Shown here: one piece after another, positions 11,159 to 22,014 of the stretch | Position numbering within the stretch: the first letter of the stretch is position 1 | Layout: each line of letters opens with the position of its first letter | From: Reticulitermes speratus | Lineage: Eukaryota > Arthropoda > Insecta > Blattodea > Rhinotermitidae | Assembly (NCBI GenBank): GCA_021186555.1 | Contig: JAJKFL010000005.1 | Location: 44,015,635 to 44,079,634, forward strand | Reading direction: 5' to 3' | DNA: 64,000 bases | The notes under the pieces: generated by a model | The model's input: the letters and a program-made list of their open reading frames with translations, nothing else | Database searches by the model: none | Told to the model about the DNA's origin: nothing | Program-made: the position numbers and the translations under genes

Positions 11159-11978
11159 CTGCAAAAGTAGGCAAAACACTGGAGGTGATGGTTATGCCCA
11201 AAGGCTTGTAGACAACAGTTTTGCACCTGATGGAAGGAACATGTAGATAAAACTGTGGACAACAGATGTACTGACACAACTTTGGTCCACATACCTAAAG
11301 GAAAATGCCACTTGGAAGGCCTAAGCATAGGCGGAAATATAATATTAAAGTCACTGAACATGTGGATTACTACCTGCCTGCAAGAGGGTCCTACAGCATT
11401 GTGAACTGCCCAAATGTAATGAAATGGATAACAGTTCCAGTTACTTCTATTCAGCAAGCAAAGAAACTTAGCATTAACTATGTACATATAACCAGTACTA
11501 CTGTCATTCAACTGCTGTTTACATTCTCAAGCGATTTCCTTCCTGTTGCTTACAGATTATAAGACACTAGCCCAGTATAAGAAATGCTGGTATTCTTGAT
11601 TTTTCCATTGTAGCTGCCAACTACATAGATTCTGTAGCAGTGAGAAAAATGCAGTTTAAAATGATCACAGCCAACTTTCATGTACTCTCCCAGTATTTAC
11701 CTGTACAAGATACAGAAAGCCTCAGTGAGGATAGCCTGCCTTACCATCCAGACTTAAAACAAACATCTTCTGAATACGGCAGAATATCAAGGTGTAGTGG
11801 TTTATACTGCTGCTTCATATTAAGGAGGATCTGTGTTAAATTATCAGGCTGTAGAGACAAATGTTGGGACAAACCCTTAAACGTGGCACAACGAGCTGTG
11901 AATCCTGCAAATGTAACAAGACACCTTTCAACTGAGGATCCAGATAAAGCAGTGGCCAGTGCTCAGACCAGCACTCAC

Positions 11979-12121
11979 CCAAGATGGCCATAACAATGTC
12001 ATCCTTAAGGATCTCAATTGAACCCCGTGAGATGAAGTAGAGTGATGTCAGCACATCTCCCCTGTGAACGAGCGTGTCTCCCGGTGGCGCATGTGTTGTT
12101 TTAAACTTCAATGACAAGGCC
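11979..12121 (-). CDS. sei: sei exon: CNBHD, first half
   Basis: Completes the Arg codon, then reads [38 protein letters not shown] and KDDIVMAIL. This is the beta-roll of the cyclic-nucleotide-binding homology domain; in KCNH channels the pocket does not bind cAMP usefully. Acceptor TTTGCTTACAG at 12122; donor TTGG then GTGAGT at 11978. The split Gly codon is completed by GG of the following exon. 143 bp. Confidence 0.95.
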
Positions 12122-12932
12122 CTGTAAGCAAAGAAAGATCCCAGTAGCTCTAAGGACCTGATATACTTTTGTATAAATTTACTGTTTTCTTGAAGCATAA
12201 GTGTCACTTAGAGATCCTCCAAAATTTGGTGTGTGGGCAGTTACTTCCGCATTCTAACTTGTCAGGTTTTCTACAACATGTATCCAGCAAGGGCGTAACA
12301 CACTTCCAACTAAGCAGAAATCTATTACAAAAGAAACAATTTAACAATGGACGAGTTAAGATCATCCTTTTTCTAAATCTTTACACAGTTCCAACAATTT
12401 ATTGCCAAGAATTAGTATGCAAAAAATAAAATCAGTGCCCCACAAAATTTACTTACTTGAAAACTTTAAACAACCAAAAACAATATCCTTAAAAAATCCG
12501 AACTTTAAAACAAGGACTGAGGTCCATGATGGGACCTAACAAATGTATCACAAGCTTGTTAAGCACTTATAAAACAGTTGTAGAATATGCCTGTTAATGG
12601 TACCACAAAGAAAAGTAACTGGTAACATAATCTGCAGGTTCAAACCACTTAAATGAATGCCTGCCCCTGGACATGGGACTGAGACATTTTCATCTGCATC
12701 CCATTCTCAGAACCCAATTCCATAACATTCATCTTCATACATATTACCCTCCCATCTCATTACTAATCTTCCACATGAACCCTGAATAGAGCAGCCTTCA
12801 TTTCACTATCCTAATGACACTAGGTGAACACATAAACCACAAAGCTCATCATTACAACAAACCTATAACATCTGAAACTGCTCACTTAGCTCAAAAAAGT
12901 TAACTGCTGAGTGCTCTCTCTATGCTGAATAC

Positions 12933-13081
12933 CTAAGGCAGCCAGGTGAGGCTCCCTCGAAGGCAGAGCAGTTAGTCAGCAGATTCCTGTTGAGATGCAG
13001 GCAGATGTCGGCTTGAAGGCACTCAGGAAATCCCTTCAGTACACTGTTCATGTCAATACCATTTGTGTATGTCCAGGCATG
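12933..13081 (-). CDS. sei: sei exon: C-linker
   Basis: Encodes [20 protein letters not shown], then [15 protein letters not shown] and ending ASPGCL plus two bases of an Arg codon. This is the C-linker joining S6 to the cyclic-nucleotide-binding homology domain. Acceptor TGCTTACAG ends at 13082; donor TTAG then GTATTC at 12932. Phase 0 in, phase 2 out, 149 bp. High identity to ERG; the Asn/Ser-rich part ([14 protein letters not shown]) is the least conserved. Confidence 0.95.
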
Positions 13082-14176
13082 CTGTAAGCATTCAGCAAGT
13101 TAACAATCTTACATCACCATGGCCACAGCACATTTCGGGAGCACACAGTGTGTTACGTTGTGTGTTACACTGTCTTTATACTATGGCTATGGTCTCCTTT
13201 CTGTACATTGATTACTTGGCAGAAATGTTTAAAAAAACATAATATGTCAAACAAATAATTATTTAGGTAAAAATCAAACAGATTATACAGTCCCAAAAAA
13301 GCATTCAAGCAACTGGCCCAACAGGCCGGTACTAAGCTACAGTTTGATTCTTAAAGCTGTTAAGAATAAACTGAAGTTGTTTCCTAAAAAAGCATCAGCT
13401 GTGCAGCAACTGAGATGTAAAAAAACTGCTGCAACTAGTTTACAAACTTGATTACCCAAAACAGAGAAGACAGTTTCAATGTGACATTCTACACTGACGA
13501 CGTGTGGTTCCACCTCTCATGCCACGTCAACATGAAAACCACACGCCTGTGGTGTACAGAAAATCATCATGAAATTGCTGACAACCTCTTCACATGCAGA
13601 CAAAATAGGTACTTGGGTGGCAATTTCAAGAAGACATATCACTGGCCCAATTATTTTTTACTGAAACAGTTGATTCTGGGCATTGTTGTCTGTAAATTTT
13701 GTACCCCTTTATTAACCAGTTAAACAAGGATGAAATAAATTAAATTAATTGAATTACTGGAATTATTAGAAGATGTCTTTGGAGAAAATTTCAAAAGAAA
13801 TTTGGCCTCAGTGTTCACCCGACCTCTCACCACACAGTGTCTTCTTATAGGGAGTAGGCAAGTCCAAAGTGTACGAGAATAACCAAAAAAATAACGCTGA
13901 ATTAAAATTCAAAGTTATTTGCAGTCTGTTATGGCTGAATGTTACGTAAAGTGTTATACAATAAAATGAAGAGAGTCACTGCATGTTGAGAACAGGGTGG
14001 AAAGCACCTCCAGCACTTCCTCTACACATGGGATATGTAGTGTTTGCAGTATTATGTAATTCTGGCCACTAAATTAAATCCTGAATGCCTAGTGTCACTG
14101 TGCAGAAACTCTTAAATCACCCTGCATTACCACGCAGAATATTCTGAATGGAAATGTAGATAAGTGGGTATTCTTA

Positions 14177-14383
<207 letters not shown>

Positions 14384-14891
14384 TTATGACCATTTCTCAA
14401 TCAATCTAGTTTTTTTAATGTTCTGCACCTTAAGTCACAAACTAATCATTTACATAGCCCTGAACAGGTGTGGGAAAAGGCCATTTTTTGAGCCTGAGAC
14501 CAGAAGAATGATATGTTACACGTCACCTGCTGGACAATCACACATTTTTTTGTGAAATGAATAAGCACTTTCCAGAATAAGTCTTTGTACTAACTGATGG
14601 CACAGGACAACAAGACACTGTGTCTTATCTGCTCCAAGTGAAAAAGACCTCATTGTTGGCCAAACATAAATCCCTATCAAAACCTTGAGGTCACAAGCAA
14701 CAGATACTACGTCTTCTTAACAGAGACACTCTAATGGAAAATATCCAATTGTTTTTTAGTCAATGGAAATACAAGACACCAGGCTAAAGAAGCAATCTGG
14801 ACTAAACAGTAAACAGAACACTCAGGGCTCTTTTGCAGCAAAGATGCCAGTTTGCGAACGAGCTCACTGCGATAAAACAGTGGGTACTTAC

Positions 14892-15012
14892 ATCCAACCA
14901 GCATGACACATATTGTGAAAATCTTCTCTGCATCAGTGTTTGGGGCTACATTGCCAAATCCCACCGATGTCAGACTGCTGAATGTGAAGTACAGGGCAGT
15001 GATATACCGTGA
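14892..15012 (-). CDS. sei: sei exon: pore helix, GFGN filter, start of S6
   Basis: Reads [20 protein letters not shown], then [12 protein letters not shown] and the start of S6 (TICVMLVG). SVGFGN is the ERG selectivity filter (EAG uses GFGN and most Kv channels GYGD). Ser equivalents of hERG S620 and S624 are kept. The residue equivalent to hERG S631 is alanine (NVAPNT instead of NVSPNT), a position known to control C-type inactivation. Acceptor GTTTATAG at 15013; donor GGAT then GTAAGT at 14891; the last base T pairs with CG of the next exon to give Ser. Confidence 0.95.
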
Positions 15013-15120
15013 CTATAAACAAAAGAATATCTCATTATATTCGAAAACATGGATTCTTGAACTCAAATTTCATGTAACTGAGGAAAATAAATATCCCTGT
15101 GACAAACATCCTGAGACATT

Positions 15121-15500
15121 ATATTTGTATTCACAGTCCGACAAAATGTACAATTCAGTCACATTAATTGTGCAATTCCACTGTCCTACATGTTCCCAGC
15201 ACCCAGCAGACAACCTTCTCCGATAAAACAGGATATAAAATCAGCACAGACTATTCAACTTTTATACAACTTTTAGCATTTTAACCAATATAAAACAATT
15301 TTCACTTTTTATTAGTTTTGGACAACGTACATACACAGATGTAAAGAATTAATATAAACAATTGTACCAGTTGATGTGAATAGTGTGTAATGAGTCCCTG
15401 AAGATGAACCCAAATTGAGGGTTCGAAACATGTAGGACAGTGGAATTGCACAATTAATGTCATTGAATTGTACATTTTGTCGGACTGTGAATATAAAGTT
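15121..15500. repeat. Inverted-repeat element; plus arm has intact hammerhead-like motif
   Basis: 15121-15202 is repeated in inverse orientation at 15428-15500 (shared CAGTCCGACAAAATGTACAA and TTAATTGTGCAATTCCACTG). On the plus strand, 15394-15438 reads GTCC-CTGAAGA-T-GAACCC-loop-GGGTTC-GAAA-CATGTA-GGAC. That gives perfect 4-bp stem I and 6-bp stem II. The left arm loses similarity just at the GAAA, so its ribozyme copy is broken. Confidence 0.7.
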
Positions 15501-15819
15501 AAAATGTACGGTATGAACAATATTAAGTTTATCCTGAGACAATCCCAACAGCTGAAATCCTCATAGTGCACACGTGAATAAACTCTTATGTGGTAGCAAT
15601 TGTGGCAGTGATGCAGCCCTTTCAGCAATGAAATCAGAGAAGCATGTCTTTAGACTCTTGCAGGATTACATGTTTGTTCACCTTCACATAGTACTTATTT
15701 GTCAACACATGGAACATACTTGTCAAGAGAAATTATATTCTAACAAGCGATGTTTACATACATGAATTTATTACCAACAAACTGCACAACAAATTTCACT
15801 TATCCACACTATGGGAGAC

Positions 15820-15866
15820 TACTCCAACATGTTTCGGCTATTTCTTATAGCAATCCTCAGGGAGTA
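15820..15866 (-). ncRNA. Hammerhead-ribozyme-like motif, sense in sei intron
   Basis: On the minus strand: TACTCC-CTGAGGA-TT-GCTAT-loop-ATAGC-C-GAAA-CATG-TT-GGAGTA. Stem I is 6 bp, perfect (15866-15861 with 15825-15820). Stem II is GCTAT/ATAGC. The core CUGANGA and GAAA are intact. The predicted cleavage point is between 15826 and 15825. It lies in the turret-pore intron of the channel gene, same strand. One or two extra nucleotides follow CUGANGA compared with the textbook hammerhead, and stem III is only two pairs. Confidence 0.55.
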
Positions 15867-16255
15867 CTGAGATACAAACGGGGCACGCACGCATGCACAC
15901 CACGCGCACCACACACACACACGCACACGTGGAATTAAAGTTTTACTTTATCATCTGGCTTAGAATAGGGAATAGTGGCAGATTCTCCTCCCTGCAGCAA
16001 GAAAACTTCCTGTTCTGTAAAATAGGGAATTTCTTAATTAACCGAGGAACTATTAGACTCCAAAGGCCTGTGTTCCCTGTACCTTACTTTAGATTGATTT
16101 AAGTGAGATCTGAGGTTCTCATGACGATGGCTTCTGTGATGTAATGCCAGACCAAAGTACCGGCTACACAGCGTTACATCCCAGGAGAGGGGTTCTTCAA
16201 AGTATAGGGTTCAATTTAGGTTCAGTGCCACTGACTCATGAGGTGTTGGACGTAC

Positions 16256-16376
16256 CTTAATGGAAGGCCCGCCTGTATTGTTGACACCGTAGAACTGGTG
16301 AGTGTCATTCGCCAGAATGTCCAGCCAGCCCACTTTGCTGGGGAGCAGAGGGCGCTCAGCATTTCCAATCGCATAC
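16256..16376 (-). CDS. sei: sei exon: S5-pore turret
   Basis: Completes the Trp codon, then reads YAIGNAERPLLPSKVGWL and on to NNTGGPSIK. This is the long extracellular S5-P linker (turret) typical of ERG, which in hERG forms an amphipathic helix involved in inactivation. IGN..., the GWL core and GGPSIK are conserved while the middle diverges. Two N-glycosylation sequons are visible (NDT and NNT), in the region where hERG carries N598. Acceptor TTGTTGCAG; donor AAG then GTACGT at 16255; phase 2 in, phase 0 out, 121 bp. Confidence 0.93.
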
Positions 16377-17907
16377 CTGCAACAACACAACATGTGTCTC
16401 TGTGTATGTAACAAATGCTTAAGAGTTGTAAGGAGAAGCGAGAAACAGTAATGGATACTGGTCTTACAGGCCCAAACAAATAAACTGGTCAAGTTTCCAG
16501 TAATGGTTGCATGGGCATCAAGCAAGAAGGTGTAGAAGAAAGATAAATATTTTGGGACAAAAATGTCTCACTGGCTGTCAAGAATTGTATGTTGAGGTTA
16601 TTCCGGTGTCAAAATTGCCACGAGCAGAGTTGTCATAGTTAGCATAGAAGATCATGTAAGCAAACATACAGCATTATAACACAGACTCAACTGTGTGAGC
16701 AGATGGCTGGAAACATCTCACCACATGCTTCTATTTTTGTATCAAGAAAGAAATGTCAACCACATTCTGCTCTTTTGTTCTCAAATTTATGATAAAATCA
16801 TCTGGACGGAATAAGTAAGTAGTATTAAGAGCAAAGTTGAAATGTTGCACTGTAAGTTCTTTCTTTACACTTTACCTACTTAGCACCATTCAAACATTTT
16901 TGCCGGCTCTTTCCAATTTTGCACTTTCACACCACAGATATCTCATAAAAATATAATTACGCAACCGATACTACCGGTAGATACGAAGTTATCCCGGAAC
17001 ACTGAATGATGTGGCGTGAAACTGCCCATACGAGTATATCTGCCTCGCCGTGTCTCCATTATATTATAAAAAGCGTTTTGTAAGGTAGGAAACAAGGAAT
17101 TTTGTGATGAGGTTTTCGTTCTTCTGGGATATGGAGCCGCGTCACTTGACACACGACCCTTTAAGATAAGACCACTAAGCTGTCCCGAAACGTAGAGCAC
17201 ATATCACCCACTGACGCAGCGCCATGTCCCAAAAGAACGAAGACTAAGCTGCACCGCTATGAAAGCCTAAAATGTTGAATTTCGAGCTATTTTTATCTGA
17301 TATTGGATTTGCGAATGAGGGTCAAAATCACAGTCGTCTCTCTACTCATATACGAAATTATATCACGTATTATGATCTTTAAAAAAGAGCTCTCATTGAG
17401 CTCTCTACCTTAAACCCTTCCGGAGATAACGTTTTCGAAAGAGTCGCGCGCGGGACAAATGTACCAAATGCAGAAACTTGAAGATTCGAGTCCTCTAAAA
17501 CCAATCGCCGTTGAGGGCCCAAACTTCACGACAGTTAAATTTCTCCAGATGCCCAACGAGAACATAATAAAGAAAGGGTTTTTGCTTTGCGATTTGATAA
17601 GGAATCGCCTGAAAATTTATCTATCTTCAGGTCTATGCGACACACGGATCGAGAGATGTCAAAATGTGAGTTATGCAGAGACACTTATAACAAAATGGCA
17701 GTGTCTGGAAGCGTCATGGCGGGCAACTCGGAATTCTAAGGTGGTCGTACTTTGTAATACAAGGAAGCATTGTGTGGCCCAGAAGGTACGAAATAGAAAT
17801 TTCAGTAAGATTTTGTTTCCGTGACTGTATATTACGAAAAAAACGGAAATCATTTACAAGCAGACATAAACACGTATACCAAGAAATAATGTAGAAACAG
17901 AGACTCA

Positions 17908-18066
<159 letters not shown>

Positions 18067-18900
18067 TCAACATTGTGCAGTAATATGTACCTTCTTCGAA
18101 CACAAGTCCCGAAACATTTTATTACAAATCACAAGGAGCGCTTTTCATTGGCTTTACGTGTACAGATCCAGGAGAATGAAAGGGAAGTTGTTTGTATTTC
18201 AAAAGATCTTCCCCCCCTCTCTCCAATTTTAGAAGCATACACATTAAGCTCTTTAACCCTGTTTGTAACATATTTTAATACAAAGCAGAAAACGATTTTT
18301 ATCTGTCACATTTGTTATTTCAAACACGCTTGAAGTTCCTATTTCTTTCGTAAACGGTCAGTCATACCGTGATCCAAAAAATCAATTGAATCGGAAAGGG
18401 GCCCATGTTACAGAAAGTTACCTTAATTCCGGTTCTTTAAAATGGAGACACTTCCGATTATGTTTCACTAACAGCAGAAGCAGTGCAGAGTTTTTCCATA
18501 AACAACTCTAAGTTTCTAGACCACAAAAACACAACTGTCCAGCATTGTTGCAGCAGCAATTCGTTTTTCCTTTTCTGCGACTAGATTTGGTCTATGCTTT
18601 CACTTCGTATCGTATTATTATCCTGTCTTGTGCAATGGTTCACTCTTTTGTTTCATGACATGCCGACAGAAGGAGCGTTATTCGGTTCAAACGAAAACAA
18701 CAGATGTACGCAAAGAATCACCGAATCTACACAAGTTGTTCATTGTTCATTTGTTCAAGTGGATTGCATCAGAACAATGCGTTTATCAGGCTTATTTCTT
18801 ATTTTCAATTGGAATTCTTCTTTGTTCATTACACGTAATTCTTGAAAATTGAATTTTAATACTACCGAACAAATTGGTTCAGGCTGTTAGGCTTCTCTTT

Positions 18901-18936
18901 GTTTTTTTTTTTTTTTTTTTGGGGGGGGGGGGGGGG
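18901..18936 (+). repeat. Poly-T/poly-G tract
   Basis: A run of about 20 T followed by 16 G. Similar homopolymer G runs occur at 19660-19675, 56132-56145 and 59583-59601, and a C run at 42959-42968. These are prone to assembly error. Confidence 0.85.
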
Positions 18937-19330
18937 TTAAGCGGTTCGAATTTCACCGGAACACTGGTTATTTTGACTGATGTCTATCATGGTTTTTATC
19001 AGCCCTTCCACGCGAATGTCGGGATGACACCTTGAAATACACCGCGACCACTTCCTTCCACATCATCTCCAACTCATTAACTATCCAACAATTCGACACT
19101 AGCGAACACTTACGGTAACAAAAGAAGACCCAAATCTGTTACGTCTATCTGTGCGTTCCAGAAGAGTTTCTACGATTTTGTGTAGACTGTTAGCCTTGTT
19201 CCTTCAAGGCAGATACAAAACCTATTGTTACAAACAGAATCAGACTACGTCACTGCGTAATAATGAACTGTTTACCTTTTGTCTGACTTCATTGACTTTA
19301 TAGACATTTTCCATGGTATGCATTAAAATT

Positions 19331-19600
19331 TAACACATTATTTCATTTCGGGCACAGAACCAGTCCCCGTCTTCAGGCTTCCTTCTTCCAAAACACACGC
19401 GTACCTAATATTTAATGAGATTTACATAGCCATATGTTCTAAACTGTTATTGAAAAATGTTGTATTTACTAATTTGATTCGAATCCGTGTCTAATCACAG
19501 TATAAATAATTATTATGTAGTAACACATACATTTTTATTTTGGAAAAAGTAAGCCTGAAGATGGGGACCGATCCTGCCCCGAAATGAATTAACAAATTGC
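19331..19600. repeat. Inverted repeat with opposed hammerhead-like cores
   Basis: The left arm (about 19331-19382) reads on minus CTGAAGA (19376-19370), a G/C stem, then GAAA (19349-19346). The right arm (19547-19600) reads on plus CTGAAGA (19555-19561), GGGG...CCCC stem and GAAA (19581-19584). In both, GAAA is followed by TGAAT or TGAAA rather than CATGTA, so the cleavage side of the motif is not recognisable. Confidence 0.55.
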
Positions 19601-21141
19601 ATTGTAATACATAGAAGGAAAAAGACACAGGCGTAACTTGACTAACAACACTGCAAGTGGGGGGGGGGGGGGGGGTGGAAAATTCCACCATGGGTATTAG
19701 GAACTTTAATTTATGAAGAAGTCAAGTTAGAAAGAGGGAAAATATTGGTTTAAACCAGTCTTTAATATACATGCGCCCCTTTCCCCCACTCTCACTCAAT
19801 TTTTTTTATTTACCCCTCTTCAACTCAGTAGCCAAAAATTTCTTAAGCTGAAAAAAGTATTGGAGAGGCACATGCCCCCTTGCTCCCTCCCCCCAAGTTA
19901 CGCCTATGAATTTATATGTCATACACCGTGGTCAAAACCCTACACAATAGTGTTTTGCTTTGTATTTCTTTCAATATTAATCACAAAAGTTGTTTCAAAT
20001 GAAGGGCATACCACAGACTTTAAACAGACACGCTCTTTATTACGTACCATTTGTTTGTGAGATGGGCTGTTTTGAAACCCAAAAAGATCGAAAATATTTG
20101 CAATCGTCTAACATATTCTAATGCAGATACCAACAACAAATATAACTGGAATACGTCAAATAATTTTAAGATGATTCATGCCGTCGTGCTGTAAGCATTA
20201 AAACAATAAAGCCAACTATTACGTAAGTTGTGTTCGGCGGATATAATATTTGGGATTTATTGTTTCAATACATCAAGTAATTTCCAAAATGATAGCTGTG
20301 GACGAAAAAACACGTCTTTTCTCAGTGGATTTTTAGTACTAAGCGTTTTGTCCTAGAAGTGCACAACAAACAACAGACGCTTCTTGAAAATATTGTCAAA
20401 GAATAGTGCATTGTGATAAATCAGAAGACCTTCGAAATTACACTCCCGTGGTTCCATGCAGGATTTTTTGTGTCTCGTGAAGTACAGAGATTTATTACAA
20501 ACACCATCTCACAAAAGAACTCCTATGAAATGTCTGTAACCCAACAGTTCAGTTTACCAACCTAGTTTATAGGCCTATGACGGTCCGGCTTCAAGCTAAT
20601 TTAGCCTTTATTGCATGTCAAATACATCACAACGGCACACACGTTTTACTGTGTAACAGTTTCTTAGTGAGCTGTTCAGTCTCACAAATCTAAATGTTAT
20701 ACGACTAAATGTGACCTGCATTAGAAACACGGGTTGTCTTCCCTTCTCAGTATGCTCATTGGAACATTTGCTGTGCTACGAAAGGGATGTGGCACAGGGC
20801 TGGCTGCATGGAACTGGACGCCAAATGTCACTTCAACCGGAAATTACAAAGTTATTACGTAAATATTTCAAAGCATGCCCGCCGTGACATGCCCTTTCAC
20901 AGTGTGCTACAGCCCTTTCGGGTAGATGTCACCTCCAACTACTGGAAGATTGTAAGAAGCTCAAGAAAGAGACAGCAAACAAGTTCAAAGCTGTGGCTGT
21001 CCAGATGCTGTGCTTCCTTGTGCAGTGGATTTGATCAGAAATGTTGCCAAATTCACTGAGTTTCTGTACAGTCAGAAGGGAACAGGTGAGCTACTACGTG
21101 AAATAAAGATAAAAACTGCAGATGCCCTTTAAGAATAACAC

Positions 21142-21403
21142 TTTTTTTTTTCCTATGGCTCTACAGCTCTAGTGAGCCAGGGCCTCCTCATTATCGAGGC
21201 TTCACGATCACACTTTTAGACACACCACACTCGGTAGGACTCCTCTGGACAAGTGATCAGCCCGATGCAGAGACCTCTACCTGACAACACACGACACTCA
21301 CAAGAGACAGACATCCATGCCTCCGGCGGGATTCGAACCCGCAATCCCAACAAGCAAGCGTCCGCAGACCTGCGTCTTAGACCGCGCGGTCACTGGGATC
21401 GGC
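21142..21403 (-). mobile_element. tRNA-derived SINE, family A, copy 2
   Basis: Nearly full-length, in the S3-S4 intron. Minus-strand head GCCGATCCCAGTGACCGCGC, B box GGGTTCGAATCCCGCC, body with GGTAGAGGTCTCTGCATCGG and CCAGAGGAGTCCTACCGAG. It ends at a ten-base A run (T run 21142-21151 on plus). Confidence 0.88.
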
Positions 21404-21796
21404 AAGAACAATAATTACCGTCCGAAATACTTGAGCTGTATCAATCACCGACTAGATCCATTCTGTGTCGTGATTTAGCACACGTCTATGCATGCCCGCA
21501 ACATGATGGTTAACATGGAATAGCATTCAACAGCATCTCTTGCGTCAGACATGTGAACCTACACTGTCAGTTTCTGACTGTGTTGGTACGGTGAAATTAT
21601 TTAAATTGTTCAAGGAGCCTCCAGTTTACACTCTTTTATCGAATTTGCCCTGACATAGAACACCTCTTTAAGGATATGTTTTGTAATAAGAAACTGAAAA
21701 ATACAACCTTTCTCTGTAGAAAGCTTTTCTTCATTTTACGGTGCTACACCACAGTGTACTTTCTGTGGAATGGGAGAAAATGATGGAAGGCAATAT

Positions 21797-22014
21797 AAGT
21801 TTTTATTACCAACCACTGGACAACAATTCTTTTTACTGCTACATGTTTCGGCTACCCTTCATAGCCACCATCAGGAAGTCATATTACCATTCACTGACAT
21901 ACTATACGCTGAGCACGTCTGTAAAAAGTGACTCACTGATGATGGCTAAGATGGGTAGCCGAAACATGTAGGAGTAAAAAGAATTGTTGTGCAGTAGTTG
22001 GTGATAAAAAACTT
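21797..22014. repeat. Palindromic element with opposed hammerhead-like motifs
   Basis: About 218 bp with imperfect arms running inward from 21797 and 22014 (AAGTTTTTATTACCAACCAC and its complement). The plus-strand arm has CTGATGA at 21936-21942, stem II GGCTA/TAGCC (21944-21948, 21956-21960), GAAA 21961-21964, CATGTA and four stem-I pairs (21931-21934 with 21972-21975). The minus arm has CTGATGG instead of CTGATGA (21874-21868), otherwise the same. Confidence 0.7.
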
